DNA of 64,000 bases from Acidisoma sp. PAMC 29798 (GTDB taxonomy: Bacteria; Pseudomonadota; Alphaproteobacteria; Acetobacterales; Acetobacteraceae): the NCBI RefSeq assembly GCF_030252425.1, contig NZ_CP126994.1:3529001-3593000 (forward strand), in the 5' to 3' direction. Position 1 is the stretch's first letter. Each line of letters begins with the position of its first letter. Below are positions 1-8,479 of the stretch, in pieces. Position numbers and translations under genes: made by a program. The notes beneath the pieces were generated by a model that saw only the letters and a list, made by a program, of their open reading frames with translations, was not told where the DNA came from and made no database searches.

Positions 1-1
1 G

Positions 2-217
2 GTATCCCGCATCATCGGGAGCACCGCGCTTTGGTTGCTAGACAAAATCCAAATTCCTCCTGGGCCGCCAACAAAGATCGCTGATTGGACTCTAGACTGG
101 TTGGACCAAGCACGGCGGGCAACGCAGCAAGAAGAGGGGGGTCGAGGACGACCCCGGCTAATCCCTTCGTATGATCCCATCCTCCGCATGCTGAAGTTGA
201 AGGGGGACCGCGCTTGA
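2..217 (+). CDS. C-terminal end of an unrecognised protein (partial at left edge)
   Basis: An uninterrupted frame runs from the window edge to a TGA at 215-217, so at least 71 residues of the protein's C-terminus are visible. The start may lie outside the window; an in-frame TTG at 35 is the only start-like codon inside. The visible part has a short hydrophobic stretch (IIGSTALWLL), a Pro-rich turn and a basic tail (LKLKGDRA). I do not recognise a family. The stop overlaps the next gene's ATG as TGATG, so the two are probably translationally coupled, which ties this gene to the polysaccharide locus. Base composition is less GC-rich than that of the neighbours. Confidence 0.45.
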   Translation, partial: VSRIIGSTALWLLDKIQIPPGPPTKIADWTLDWLDQARRATQQEEGGRGRPRLIPSYDPILRMLKLKGDRA

Positions 218-1749
218 TGTCACACAGCGCCAACCGCATCCACCTCGTCAAGGACAGTGTCATCATGGATACAAACATCAGCGCCATGGTGGATCTCTCA
301 CCTCTCGCCGATACAGCCGTGGCCTCCGCCACCGGCCCCATCGTTCCGGTGATCCTGTCGGGCGGCACGGGCACGCGGCTGTGGCCGGTGTCACGCGAAA
401 GCTTCCCCAAGCAGTTCTGGCCCCTCGCCTCTGAACAGTCCCTCATTGCCGAGACCGCGACCCGCACGGCGGGCGGAGATTTCGCGGCCCCCGTCATCGT
501 CTGCAATGAGGCGCATCGCTTTATGGTGGGTGAGCAGTTGCAGGCCGCCGGCATCAAGGGGGCCCGCATCCTGTTGGAGCCGGTGGGCCGCAACAGCGCC
601 CCGGCCATTGCCGCCGCCGCCCTGCTGCTGGAGCAGGAAGACCCCCAGACCGTCATCTGTATGATGGCCGCCGACCATGCGATTCCCGATAGCGCCGCCC
701 TGCGCGCTGCGCTGACCACCGCCGCCAAGGTCGCCCGCACCGGGCGCGTGGTCACCTTCGGCATGCGCCCCACCGCGCCCGAGACCGGCTTCGGCTATAT
801 CGAAATCGGCGCCCCGCTGGAGGACGCACCGGAAGCCCATACCCTGACGCGCTTCATCGAAAAGCCCGATGCGGCCCGCGCCGCCGAATTGATCGCCACC
901 GGCCAAGTGCTGTGGAACTCCGGCATCTTCGTCTTCACGGTCGCGACCTTGCTCGAAGAAATGCAGCTTCATGCGCCCGAGGTTCTGACCGCGGTGCGCG
1001 GCGCGGTTGCGGCCAGCACCACCGATCTCGACTTCATCCGCCTCGGCCGGGCGGAATTCGCCGCCTGCCCGAATATCAGCCTGGACTATGCCATCGCCGA
1101 GCGCACCACCCGCGCCGCCGTCATCGCCGTCGATTTCGACTGGTCGGATGTCGGCAGCTGGAATGCGCTGTGGGAGCTCGGCAAGAAAGATGCCGGCGGC
1201 AATGTCGCCGTGGGTGACGTGATGCTGGAAGACGCCACCAACTGCTACGTGCGCAGCGACGGCATGCTGACCACGGTTCTGGGTCTGGAAGATGCGGTCG
1301 TCATCGTGACCGAGGATGCGGTGCTGGCCATGCACCGCGACCGCGCCCAGGACGTGAAGGCGATCGTGGAGCGGTTGAAGGCGCAAAAGCGGCCGGAGGC
1401 GGTACGCCACAACCGCGACTACCGCCCTTGGGGCCATTACGAGGTGCTGACGCTGGGCGATCGTTTCCAGGTCAAGCGCATCGTCTGCAAGCCCGGTGAG
1501 AAGCTGTCCTTGCAGAAGCATTTCCACCGTGCCGAGCATTGGGTTGTGGTCGAGGGCAGCGCCATCGTGACGCGCGATCACGAGGAGATTCTGGTGCGGG
1601 AGAATGAGAGCATCTACCTGCCGCTTGGCTGCGTGCATCGGTTGTACAACCCCGGCCGCATTCCGCTGACACTCATCGAAGTGCAGTCCGGCCCGTATCT
1701 GGGCGAGGATGACATCATCCGCATCGAGGACACTTACGGCCGCGGCTGA
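217..1749 (+). CDS. manC: Mannose-1-phosphate guanylyltransferase / mannose-6-phosphate isomerase, ManC/XanB type
   Basis: This bifunctional cytoplasmic enzyme makes GDP-mannose from mannose-1-phosphate and probably also isomerises fructose-6-phosphate. The nucleotidyltransferase signature VILSGGTGTRLWPVSRESFP lies near the N-terminus and FIEKPD near the middle of the transferase domain. A C-terminal type II phosphomannose isomerase cupin carries QKHFHRAEHW. Length (510 aa) fits the fused AlgA/XanB/ManC class. ATG 217 overlaps the upstream stop and has AAGGGGGA about nine bases before it; ATG 265, preceded by AAGGA, is a good alternative. As the first recognisable gene of the locus it implies mannose, or a GDP-mannose-derived sugar, in the polymer. 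Confidence 0.93.
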   Translation: MSHSANRIHLVKDSVIMDTNISAMVDLSPLADTAVASATGPIVPVILSGGTGTRLWPVSRESFPKQFWPLASEQSLIAETATRTAGGDFAAPVIVCNEAHRFMVGEQLQAAGIKGARILLEPVGRNSAPAIAAAALLLEQEDPQTVICMMAADHAIPDSAALRAALTTAAKVARTGRVVTFGMRPTAPETGFGYIEIGAPLEDAPEAHTLTRFIEKPDAARAAELIATGQVLWNSGIFVFTVATLLEEMQLHAPEVLTAVRGAVAASTTDLDFIRLGRAEFAACPNISLDYAIAERTTRAAVIAVDFDWSDVGSWNALWELGKKDAGGNVAVGDVMLEDATNCYVRSDGMLTTVLGLEDAVVIVTEDAVLAMHRDRAQDVKAIVERLKAQKRPEAVRHNRDYRPWGHYEVLTLGDRFQVKRIVCKPGEKLSLQKHFHRAEHWVVVEGSAIVTRDHEEILVRENESIYLPLGCVHRLYNPGRIPLTLIEVQSGPYLGEDDIIRIEDTYGRG

Positions 1750-1761
1750 GGCCAATCCTGG

Positions 1762-1790
1762 GCGGCTTCAGGGTCAATCCCCGAAGCCGC
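1762..1790 (+). terminator. Hairpin after manC, terminator-like
   Basis: GCGGCTTC (1762-1769) pairs with GAAGCCGC (1783-1790), with an inner GGG/CCC and a five-base loop. It lies 12 bases after the manC stop. No T-run follows, so this is either a weak terminator or an mRNA-stabilising hairpin. Confidence 0.45.
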
Positions 1791-1914
1791 TCATCCTATC
1801 GGCCGATACGACCGCGTATCGCATACCGCCTAGAGTGAGCGTCACAGGATGATGCGCGTCCCTTACAGTGCATGCTCAGACCACGCCGCATGATCATGAT
1901 GAAGCGAGACCCAG

Positions 1915-3153
1915 ATGGCTTACGTTGGAAACCACATGTCTGACAGTATTGCCGTTTCGACCCCGATACGCCCGCTTGGGCGTCACGAGGTCGGGGCGAC
2001 CTGGGTCGATGCCGCCCGTCCCGCCGTGCCTGGCATGCGCATCGCCATCGTTCATGAATGGCTGCAAACCTTTGCCGGTTCGGAAAGCGTGTTGGAGCAG
2101 CTTCTGCTGTGTTTCCCATCGGCCGACGTCTTCGCCGTCGTCGATTTCATGAAGCCCGAAGATCGCGGCTTCCTGAAAGGCCGCAAGGTCCAGACCTCGT
2201 TCATTCAACGTCTGCCGGCCGCGAAGAAACTATTTCGCCATTACCTTGGCCTGATGCCCATGGCGATCGAACAACTCGATGTCAGCGGCTATGACCTCAT
2301 CATCTCCAGCAGCCACGCCGTGGCGAAGGGCGTGTTGACAGGTCCTGACCAGATCCACGTCAGCTACGTGCATTCGCCCATGCGCTATATCTGGGATTTG
2401 CAGCATCAATATCTGAAGCAGGCGGGCCTGCGTTGGGGGGCCAAGGCCCTCTATGTGCGCTGGCTCTTCGCCCGTCTTCGGTTGTGGGATGTTTCCAGCG
2501 CACAGCATGTCGATCATTTCATTGCCAATTCCGGCTATATCGCGCGACGGATCAAGAAAGCCTATGCGCGCGACGCCGTGGTCATTCATCCGCCTGTTGA
2601 TATCGACGGCTTCGCGCCGAGAGATCAGAAGGACGACTTCTTTCTTCTAGCGGGCCGTTTCGTGCCGTACAAGCGCGCCGACCTGATCGTGGATAGCTTC
2701 AGGCAGCAGCCACACCGTCGGCTGGTCGTCGTGGGTGACGGCCCGGAGGCCGCGCGGGTGCGCGCCGCTGCCGGCGGCGCCCCGAACATCGAGTTCCGCG
2801 GCGTGGTGGCCAAAAAAGAGCTGGTCGATCTCATGCAACGTGCGCGCGCCGTCGTCTTCGCGGCTGAGGAAGATTTCGGTATCACCATGGTCGAAGCACA
2901 AGCCTGTGGCACGCCCGTCATCGCCTATGGGCGCGGCGGCGTGACCGATATTATCATCACCGAGGATGGCGCGACGCCCACCGGCGTCTTGTTCGACCGG
3001 CAGGAGCCGGATTCGGTCATCGCCGCCTTGGAGACTTTCGATCGTCTTGGTAAAACGATGACCAGCGGCGCCTGCCGTGAGAATGCATTGCGCTTCTCGC
3101 GGTCAAGGTTCAGGAACGAGATCTGCGACTTGGTGAACCGGGTGGTGGCTTAG
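1915..3153 (+). CDS. Glycosyltransferase family 4 (GT-B fold)
   Basis: A 412-residue cytoplasmic retaining glycosyltransferase that probably adds one sugar to the lipid-linked EPS repeat. The GT4 nucleotide-sugar site is clear: EDFGITMVEAQACGTPV near residue 320, with the two glutamates of the EX7E motif. The N-terminal half (VHEWLQTFAGSE, then SPMRYIWDLQHQYL) matches the mannosyltransferase-like WbaZ/MtfB group commonly found in capsule and EPS loci. ATG 1915 gives the listed start; ATG 1936 is an alternative, and neither has a strong ribosome-binding site. The residues before MRIAIVHEW are poorly conserved. Donor specificity cannot be read from sequence; GDP-mannose is plausible because manC is immediately upstream. 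Confidence 0.85.
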   Translation: MAYVGNHMSDSIAVSTPIRPLGRHEVGATWVDAARPAVPGMRIAIVHEWLQTFAGSESVLEQLLLCFPSADVFAVVDFMKPEDRGFLKGRKVQTSFIQRLPAAKKLFRHYLGLMPMAIEQLDVSGYDLIISSSHAVAKGVLTGPDQIHVSYVHSPMRYIWDLQHQYLKQAGLRWGAKALYVRWLFARLRLWDVSSAQHVDHFIANSGYIARRIKKAYARDAVVIHPPVDIDGFAPRDQKDDFFLLAGRFVPYKRADLIVDSFRQQPHRRLVVVGDGPEAARVRAAAGGAPNIEFRGVVAKKELVDLMQRARAVVFAAEEDFGITMVEAQACGTPVIAYGRGGVTDIIITEDGATPTGVLFDRQEPDSVIAALETFDRLGKTMTSGACRENALRFSRSRFRNEICDLVNRVVA

Positions 3154-3239
3154 CCACCTGCCATGAGACGCCCAAGGCCCGACACCGTGTCGCGCCGGAT
3201 GACTGGCTGACCTGTGAGTGGTGATATCGAGACAGCATC

Positions 3240-4865
3240 ATGGCGATAATTGATCTTGCAACGACGTCCGAAAGCACGACCGTATCGGCCGATATCTGTA
3301 TCGTCGGCGGCGGCCCTGCCGGAATCACGCTGGCTGCGGAACTAGCCAAGCAGGGGCTTCAGGTCCTCATCATCGAGAGCGGACATCTCGACCGCGAAGA
3401 CGCGTTCACGGCGGGCCTCAATAATGTCGAGAATATCGGCGAGGACCGCATTCTGGATCAGTCCAAGCTGCGTAACCGGATCTTCGGTGGCTCCTCCCAT
3501 AGCTGGTCCGGCCGCTGCACAACCTTTGACGATATGGACTATGACCGTCGGAGCTGGGTTGCCGCCTCCGGCTGGCCGATCACCAAGCACGATGTGTCCC
3601 CCTTCATCGACCGTGCGGCCGCGTATCTCGGAGTAAATCCCGCCACCTATGACACCTCGATCCTTGATCGGTTGAGGCTCTCCGCCGATTTCGACGCGAC
3701 GAAGGCAAGCGCCATTCGATCCATCTTCTGGCAGTTCAGTCGCGAACGCGCGCCGCACCACGGCTTCGTGCGGTTCGGCCCGCGCTTCCTGCGGAATCCG
3801 ATTCCTAACGTCTCCGTGACGATCAATGCGACGGTCACTGCCATCGAGACGAGTGCCGATGGTGGTCACGTCACCGCGCTATCCATGAAAACACCGGCCG
3901 GAATCGTCCATTCCGCGGTCGCGCGCATGTTCATTCTCTGCGCCGGTGGGATCGAAAACCCGCGCCTGCTGCTGGCCTCGAACGCGCAGGATCCGCGGGG
4001 CATCGGCAATCGGAAAGATCTCGTTGGCCGCTACCTCATGGATCATCCGCGCGCCCTGATCGGCACTTTCCCGGAAGGCGCGCAGTCTCGCATATTGCCG
4101 GAGTTTGGCGTTCGCTCCGATCGCAGCGGTGCGCGCTTTCAGCGCGGCCTGTCGCTTACGCCGGAAACGCAACAGCGGGAACAACTGCTCAACTGCGCGG
4201 CCTGGATCGTCTATGACTTTGCGCCCGATGATATCTGGAGCGCGCTGCGAACAGCCCGACGGTCCGGCAAACTCATGCCGCAAGTACGATTGGCGCTGCG
4301 CCATGCCGATCAACTGGTCGCCGGCGCCTGGTCGAAATATATCCGCAAACGCGCGCTTCCGCGCCGCGTCGGCCCGATCGAATTCCATCTCACGCTTGAG
4401 CAGTCACCCGATGCGGATAGTCGCGTCACGCTCTCCGACCGGACCGACGCGCATGGCGTGCCGCTCGCCACGATCGACTGGAAAGTAAGTGAGCGGGAGC
4501 GGCGCACGGCGATCTTCCTGGGACTGAGCGTCAACGAAGCGTTGAAGACATCCGGCCTGCCGACCACCACGCTGGTCGATTGGGTGCGTGACGAACGGCC
4601 CGAAGACGCCGTCTTCTTCGACGTTGCCCATCCCACGGGCACGACCCGCATCGGCCGCAGTGACGACGAGGGCGTCGTCGATTCAGACTGCAAAGTCTTC
4701 GGCGTCGATAATCTTTATGTCGCGGGCAGTTCCGTCTTCCCGACGGGCAGCCACGCCAACCCGACTTTGATGATCCTGGCGCTCGCCATACGCCTCGCGG
4801 ATACTCTGGTCGCACGCATGGACGCCCCTCAGGTGGCCGCCGGCGTGGAAACCGTCTCCGCGTAA
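3240..4865 (+). CDS. GMC-family FAD-dependent oxidoreductase
   Basis: A 541-residue flavoprotein. The N-terminus carries the dinucleotide-binding fold CIVGGGPAGITLAAEL (about residues 20-35) followed by the ribose-binding acidic residue in IIESG. The C-terminal GMC region holds HPTGTTRIG and NLYVAGSSVFPTGSHANP, where the conserved His and Asn form the flavin-side catalytic pair in this family. GMC enzymes oxidise alcohol groups of sugars, alcohols or sterols. No signal peptide is visible, so it should act in the cytoplasm, possibly on a precursor or glycan intermediate of the EPS pathway. The gene sits 86 bases after the GT4 gene on the same strand. The substrate is unknown. Confidence 0.85.
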   Translation: MAIIDLATTSESTTVSADICIVGGGPAGITLAAELAKQGLQVLIIESGHLDREDAFTAGLNNVENIGEDRILDQSKLRNRIFGGSSHSWSGRCTTFDDMDYDRRSWVAASGWPITKHDVSPFIDRAAAYLGVNPATYDTSILDRLRLSADFDATKASAIRSIFWQFSRERAPHHGFVRFGPRFLRNPIPNVSVTINATVTAIETSADGGHVTALSMKTPAGIVHSAVARMFILCAGGIENPRLLLASNAQDPRGIGNRKDLVGRYLMDHPRALIGTFPEGAQSRILPEFGVRSDRSGARFQRGLSLTPETQQREQLLNCAAWIVYDFAPDDIWSALRTARRSGKLMPQVRLALRHADQLVAGAWSKYIRKRALPRRVGPIEFHLTLEQSPDADSRVTLSDRTDAHGVPLATIDWKVSERERRTAIFLGLSVNEALKTSGLPTTTLVDWVRDERPEDAVFFDVAHPTGTTRIGRSDDEGVVDSDCKVFGVDNLYVAGSSVFPTGSHANPTLMILALAIRLADTLVARMDAPQVAAGVETVSA

Positions 4866-4880
4866 AGCTGGGTCCGAGAG

Positions 4881-4897
4881 CCGCTCAGCTTGAGCGG
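4881..4897. terminator. Hairpin between convergent GMC and flippase genes
   Basis: CCGCTC (4881-4886) and GAGCGG (4892-4897) form a perfect six-bp stem with a five-base loop. It overlaps the stop codon of the minus-strand flippase and lies 16 bases past the GMC stop. There is no strong T-run, so termination function is inferred from position. Confidence 0.35.
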
Positions 4898-6219
4898 AGC
4901 TTCCCGACCCAACCCTCGAACAAGGTCATCAACCCGCGCGGCGCGTTGATAACCGCGAGGGTAGCGGTCGTGCTGAACGCCCGCTCACGGCGAAACAGGA
5001 AGACCACGAAGACCACCGTGATCAGCGTCTCGGTCGAGATCAGGGCGATCGCGGCGCCCGGTGCGCCCATCCACCGACACAGGACCGCAAGCAGCGCCAG
5101 GTAGATCAATGTGCAGACAACCGTGATGCGCGAAACTTCCCGGCTCCATCCGAGTGGAATGAGGAACTGGCGGGAGAGTGTGCCGGTCACGCCTGTCAGC
5201 AGCGGCAAGACGGACAGCCAGCGCAAAACCTCCGCCGCTTTGCCGAAGTGAGCGCCGAGAATGATCGTCACGATGGGCACCGCGCCAAAAAACAGCACAA
5301 GCGTCACCGCCGAGGCGAAGATGATCTGAAGCGCCAGAAACGGCCCGGCGACATTGGCCGCGGCGTCGCGGGACCGGGAGATCAAGGCATTGACGCGCGG
5401 ATACATGACGATGCTGACGGGCACGATCAGCGCCATGACGATGCGCGCGATACGCTCTGCCCCGGCGAACAGACCGACCGACGTCGATCCTGCTGCGAAG
5501 GTCAGGAACAGCGGCGCCGCCGTCGAATAGGCAATCCAACTGCTTTGGGAGAGGAAGTAGTGGCGATAGTCCCAGATTTGCTGGAAGGCCTCGCCGAAGT
5601 GAATCCTCGGCTTGCCCATCTTCAACAACCGGCAGGCGATCAGGAAGCCGGCGCCGCTGCCGGCGAGCGAGCCGAAACCCTGCAGGGCACACGCAATCCA
5701 GGTGTCGCCGGGGTTATGAACCAGAAGGAAGGTCAGACCCACCACCACGATGCGGCCGCCGATGGAATAAAGCGTGAACAGCCCCATGCGTTCCAAACCC
5801 TGGACGAGCCAATCGACGCTCAACACGGCGGCGACGATGTTCATGACGCCGGGCAGCACGAGATAAATCGGATGTGGGACGCGATTGAGCTCCGCGACAC
5901 CGAACAGAATAATGAGAGCCGCGAGTGAGAGAAGACTTTTGGCGGTCATGGTGCGCCAGAAGATGCCGCGGATCACATCCTCGTCACCATGCGCCTGCGC
6001 GATGTCGCGCGTCGCCCCGAGGGAGAAACCCCAGTCGATGATCAAGAACAGATAGGCATTGATGCTGATCACGAAGGCGAGAACGCCGTAATCCGCGACG
6101 CCCAAGGTCCGGGTTAGATAGGGTACATTCAGCATCGCCAGAATATAGCCGCTCGCCTGAAACGCGGTGGTCGAGGCTAGATTTCGGATAAGGCGGTTCG
6201 TGGCGGAGCGACCAGGCAT
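4885..6219 (-). CDS. Wzx-like oligosaccharide flippase (MOP superfamily)
   Basis: A very hydrophobic 444-residue inner-membrane protein with about twelve predicted membrane segments. The N-terminal RNLASTTAFQASGYILAMLN and VPYLTRTLGVADYGVLAF are typical of the RfbX/Wzx polysaccharide flippase family, which moves undecaprenyl-linked repeat units to the periplasm. I chose ATG 6219 because GAGG lies four bases before it and homology begins just after; a GTG at 6294 would add 25 non-hydrophobic residues. It is transcribed away from glf. Along with the polymerase and autokinase genes it marks a Wzx/Wzy-dependent pathway. Confidence 0.85.
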   Translation of the reverse strand: MPGRSATNRLIRNLASTTAFQASGYILAMLNVPYLTRTLGVADYGVLAFVISINAYLFLIIDWGFSLGATRDIAQAHGDEDVIRGIFWRTMTAKSLLSLAALIILFGVAELNRVPHPIYLVLPGVMNIVAAVLSVDWLVQGLERMGLFTLYSIGGRIVVVGLTFLLVHNPGDTWIACALQGFGSLAGSGAGFLIACRLLKMGKPRIHFGEAFQQIWDYRHYFLSQSSWIAYSTAAPLFLTFAAGSTSVGLFAGAERIARIVMALIVPVSIVMYPRVNALISRSRDAAANVAGPFLALQIIFASAVTLVLFFGAVPIVTIILGAHFGKAAEVLRWLSVLPLLTGVTGTLSRQFLIPLGWSREVSRITVVCTLIYLALLAVLCRWMGAPGAAIALISTETLITVVFVVFLFRRERAFSTTATLAVINAPRGLMTLFEGWVGKLRSS

Positions 6220-6452
6220 GCAACCTCGCAGGGGACCATTTTCAAGCAATAGCGTCAGAGACGAGGGGCCGGTGACAGCAACGGCCTTCTGCACTCGCGC
6301 CGCAAACTAAAGCAATCCGCGCTGGGGCGATGTAGGCATTTCTAGATGCCGAGACTAAGCCAAATGGATGACGATCTTCCCGGAAGGCCTTACTAGGCGT
6401 CTGCAAGCAGGGTATCTAAACACCACACCCGTAACAGGATGAAGTTCTTACC

Positions 6453-7652
6453 ATGCTCGATCTGATTGAAGATTGTGATGTCGTCATCGTCGGATCCGGC
6501 TTCTCTGGCGCCGTGATCGCGGAGCGTTGCAGTTCAGAACTCGGCCTGCGGAGCGTTATCATCGAGCGTCGGTCGCATGCGGGGGGCAATTCCTACTCCG
6601 AACCCGACCCTGATACCGGCATCGAAGTGCATCGCTATGGCGCACATCTGTTCCATACCTCCAACCGCGACGTCTGGAACTATATCAATCGCTTCACCGG
6701 CTTCACCGATTACAAGCATCGCGTTCTGTCGGTCTATCGCGACAAGATCTACACGATGCCGATCAATCTGCTGACGATCTCCCAGTTCTTCGGCAAGCAC
6801 ATGACGCCGCCCGAGGCGCGCGCGCTGATCGAGGAACATCGGGCCGAGATGGCCGGCAAATCCCCGAGCAATCTCGAAGAAAAGGCGATCTCGCTTATCG
6901 GCCGACCTCTCTATGAGGCCTTCATTCGCGGCTATACCATGAAGCAATGGCAGACCGACCCGCGTGATCTGCCCGAGGGCATCATCACCCGGCTGCCGGT
7001 GCGCATGAACTTCGATACGCGGTATTTTGAGGATACCTATGAGGGTCTGCCGGTCGATGGCTATGCCAAGATTTTCGACCGCATGTTGGACAGCACGAAT
7101 ATCCGCGTGCTCCTCGATACCGACTTTTTCGCTCTGAAGGAAAAGATCGAGGGATTGGGCAAGCTCATCTTCTATACCGGGCCGGTGGACCGCTTCTTCG
7201 ACTATCGCTTCGGCCAACTCGGCTGGCGCACGGTGGATTTCGAGCGCGACCTGATCAATCGTAAGGACTTCCAAGGCGCGCCAGTCATCAACTATGCCGA
7301 CGAAACCGTGCCGTTCACGCGCATTCTGGAGTTCCGGCACATGCACCCGGAGCGGAAATATACGGAAGACAAGACAGTCATCTTTCGGGAGTATTCACGC
7401 GCGGCCGGCGCGATGGACGAGCCGTACTACCCGATCGGCACGCCGGCCGACAAGGACATGTATGATCAGTATCGGACCCTCGCGGACGCAGAATCGAACG
7501 TGATTTTCGGGGGCCGCTTGGGAACCTATCGCTATCTCGATATGCACCAGGCCATCGGCGCGGCCCTCGCGACCTTCGAGAGGACAATCAAGCCGCGCTT
7601 TACGGCGCCCTCAAGCGAGCGCATCCCGACCGGTATGCAACCGGCCGCTTAG
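6453..7652 (+). CDS. glf: UDP-galactopyranose mutase
   Basis: The enzyme converts UDP-galactopyranose to UDP-galactofuranose using reduced FAD in the cytoplasm. The 399-residue protein starts with a Rossmann motif (VVIVGSGFSGAVIAERC, residues 10-26). It also carries the family motifs YGAHLFHTSN, YTMKQWQTDPRDLP and, near the end, FGGRLGTYRYLDMHQAIG, with the Arg and Tyr that contact substrate. An AGGA element precedes ATG 6453. The gene indicates that galactofuranose is made in this organism, probably for this polymer. The galE product nearby would supply UDP-galactose. Confidence 0.95.
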   Translation: MLDLIEDCDVVIVGSGFSGAVIAERCSSELGLRSVIIERRSHAGGNSYSEPDPDTGIEVHRYGAHLFHTSNRDVWNYINRFTGFTDYKHRVLSVYRDKIYTMPINLLTISQFFGKHMTPPEARALIEEHRAEMAGKSPSNLEEKAISLIGRPLYEAFIRGYTMKQWQTDPRDLPEGIITRLPVRMNFDTRYFEDTYEGLPVDGYAKIFDRMLDSTNIRVLLDTDFFALKEKIEGLGKLIFYTGPVDRFFDYRFGQLGWRTVDFERDLINRKDFQGAPVINYADETVPFTRILEFRHMHPERKYTEDKTVIFREYSRAAGAMDEPYYPIGTPADKDMYDQYRTLADAESNVIFGGRLGTYRYLDMHQAIGAALATFERTIKPRFTAPSSERIPTGMQPAA

Positions 7653-7667
7653 AGCCAGAACGTCATG

Positions 7668-7691
7668 GGATGCGGGAAAGGTCCCGCATCC
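7668..7691. terminator. Perfect hairpin between glf and the HigA-like gene
   Basis: A perfect ten-bp stem (7668-7677 with 7682-7691) and four-base loop lie 16 bases after the glf stop and 8 bases before the stop of the convergent HigA-like gene. It could serve both. No long T-run follows on either strand. Confidence 0.5.
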
Positions 7692-7698
7692 TGCGACC

Positions 7699-8088
7699 TT
7701 AGCACCGGATGTGGGCGATGCATTCCATCCGTTCGTCGAACGGAACACGCTCCAATGCCACATCAGCCTCTGGTAACCGATCTTCGGCCATCCAGGTCTC
7801 GGCCGACGGGAGGCTGACGAGTTCGCGCTCAATGGCAATCTGCATCGCCATATAGCGGTCGAACTCCGCCTGCATCTGCAACCAGAAATCGACGCCGGTT
7901 TGGAAAAATCGGCCTAGGAGTTCGGCCGTTTGCCGCGTAATCGGCTTTTCGCGGGTCAGCAGCTTATAGAAAGTCTCTGGCGATACCCCCAGAAGATGGG
8001 CAATCTCTCCGTCGCTGCGACCTGTTGCCGGCATCAGGATATCGTTCAAAAAGTCCGCCGGATGCGGAGGGGGCGTCATATCCTGCAT
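7699..8088 (-). CDS. HigA-family antitoxin-like XRE regulator (orphan)
   Basis: A 129-residue DNA-binding protein. Residues about 8-70 match the HigA/VapI addiction-module fold: PHPADFLNDILMP at the start, the helix-turn-helix DGEIAHLLGVSPETFYKLLT, then TRQTAELLGRFFQTGVDFWLQMQAEFD. A roughly 55-residue C-terminal extension has no family I recognise. TAGGA precedes ATG 8088 at good spacing. HigA normally pairs with a HigB RNase toxin encoded just upstream. No HigB-like frame is visible in the 390 bases upstream or directly downstream, so this looks like an orphan antitoxin or a stand-alone repressor. Confidence 0.8.
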   Translation of the reverse strand: MQDMTPPPHPADFLNDILMPATGRSDGEIAHLLGVSPETFYKLLTREKPITRQTAELLGRFFQTGVDFWLQMQAEFDRYMAMQIAIERELVSLPSAETWMAEDRLPEADVALERVPFDERMECIAHIRC

Positions 8089-8479
8089 TGGGTCCTACCG
8101 CTCCACCTTTAGTTGCGAAAAATCAGGCGAGCCCATTCCAGATCTTTCATCGTCCGTGTTAGCAACAGCCAAAGCCAGAACCCCGTCGGTCACCAACGGA
8201 TGCCTCATCATAACATTTTGTACTTTACAGTAACATTTGAGGATTGCTTTAGCCCCAGATAACACAATCCCGTGAGCTTGTCATGAGGCGCGTCGTCCTT
8301 GATCGTTCCCAACACCTACGTCGGAACTCATCCTTTTGGATGCAGTCCCTCATCCAAGGTCCTGGTCTGGTCGTCAAAAGACGAACTCGACCGCAGCACC
8401 GACCTGGAGCAATATCCGTCATGAGACGGCGCGTAATAGTCCAAAATCTTTCAAGTCGATCGTAGTCAGAGCGGGTAAA
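8089..8479. other. AT-rich divergent intergenic region upstream of the HigA-like gene and galE
   Basis: These 391 bases separate divergent genes and are clearly more AT-rich around 8,200-8,260 than flanking DNA. Two direct copies of TAACATTT (8211-8218 and 8231-8238) are spaced 20 bases apart. A minus-strand open frame of 38 codons (8211 to 8095) ends six bases before the HigA-like start, but it resembles no toxin I know. Promoters for both flanking genes must lie here; I cannot assign boxes with confidence. Confidence 0.4.

Noticed and set aside
391-1755. 454-codon minus-strand open frame opposite manC
   Set aside because: It is a GC-rich antisense shadow: composition is His/Gly/Gln-rich, there is no recognisable domain, and manC on the other strand is unambiguous.
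6335-6350. GGCAT-N6-ATGCC between the flippase and glf genes, with a partly similar half-site near 12310
   Set aside because: Arms are only five bases and the second match is partial; chance similarity is likely.
8336-8479. N-terminal extension of galE
   Set aside because: The 48 extra residues have no similarity to epimerases and the Rossmann strand starts right after Met at 8480.
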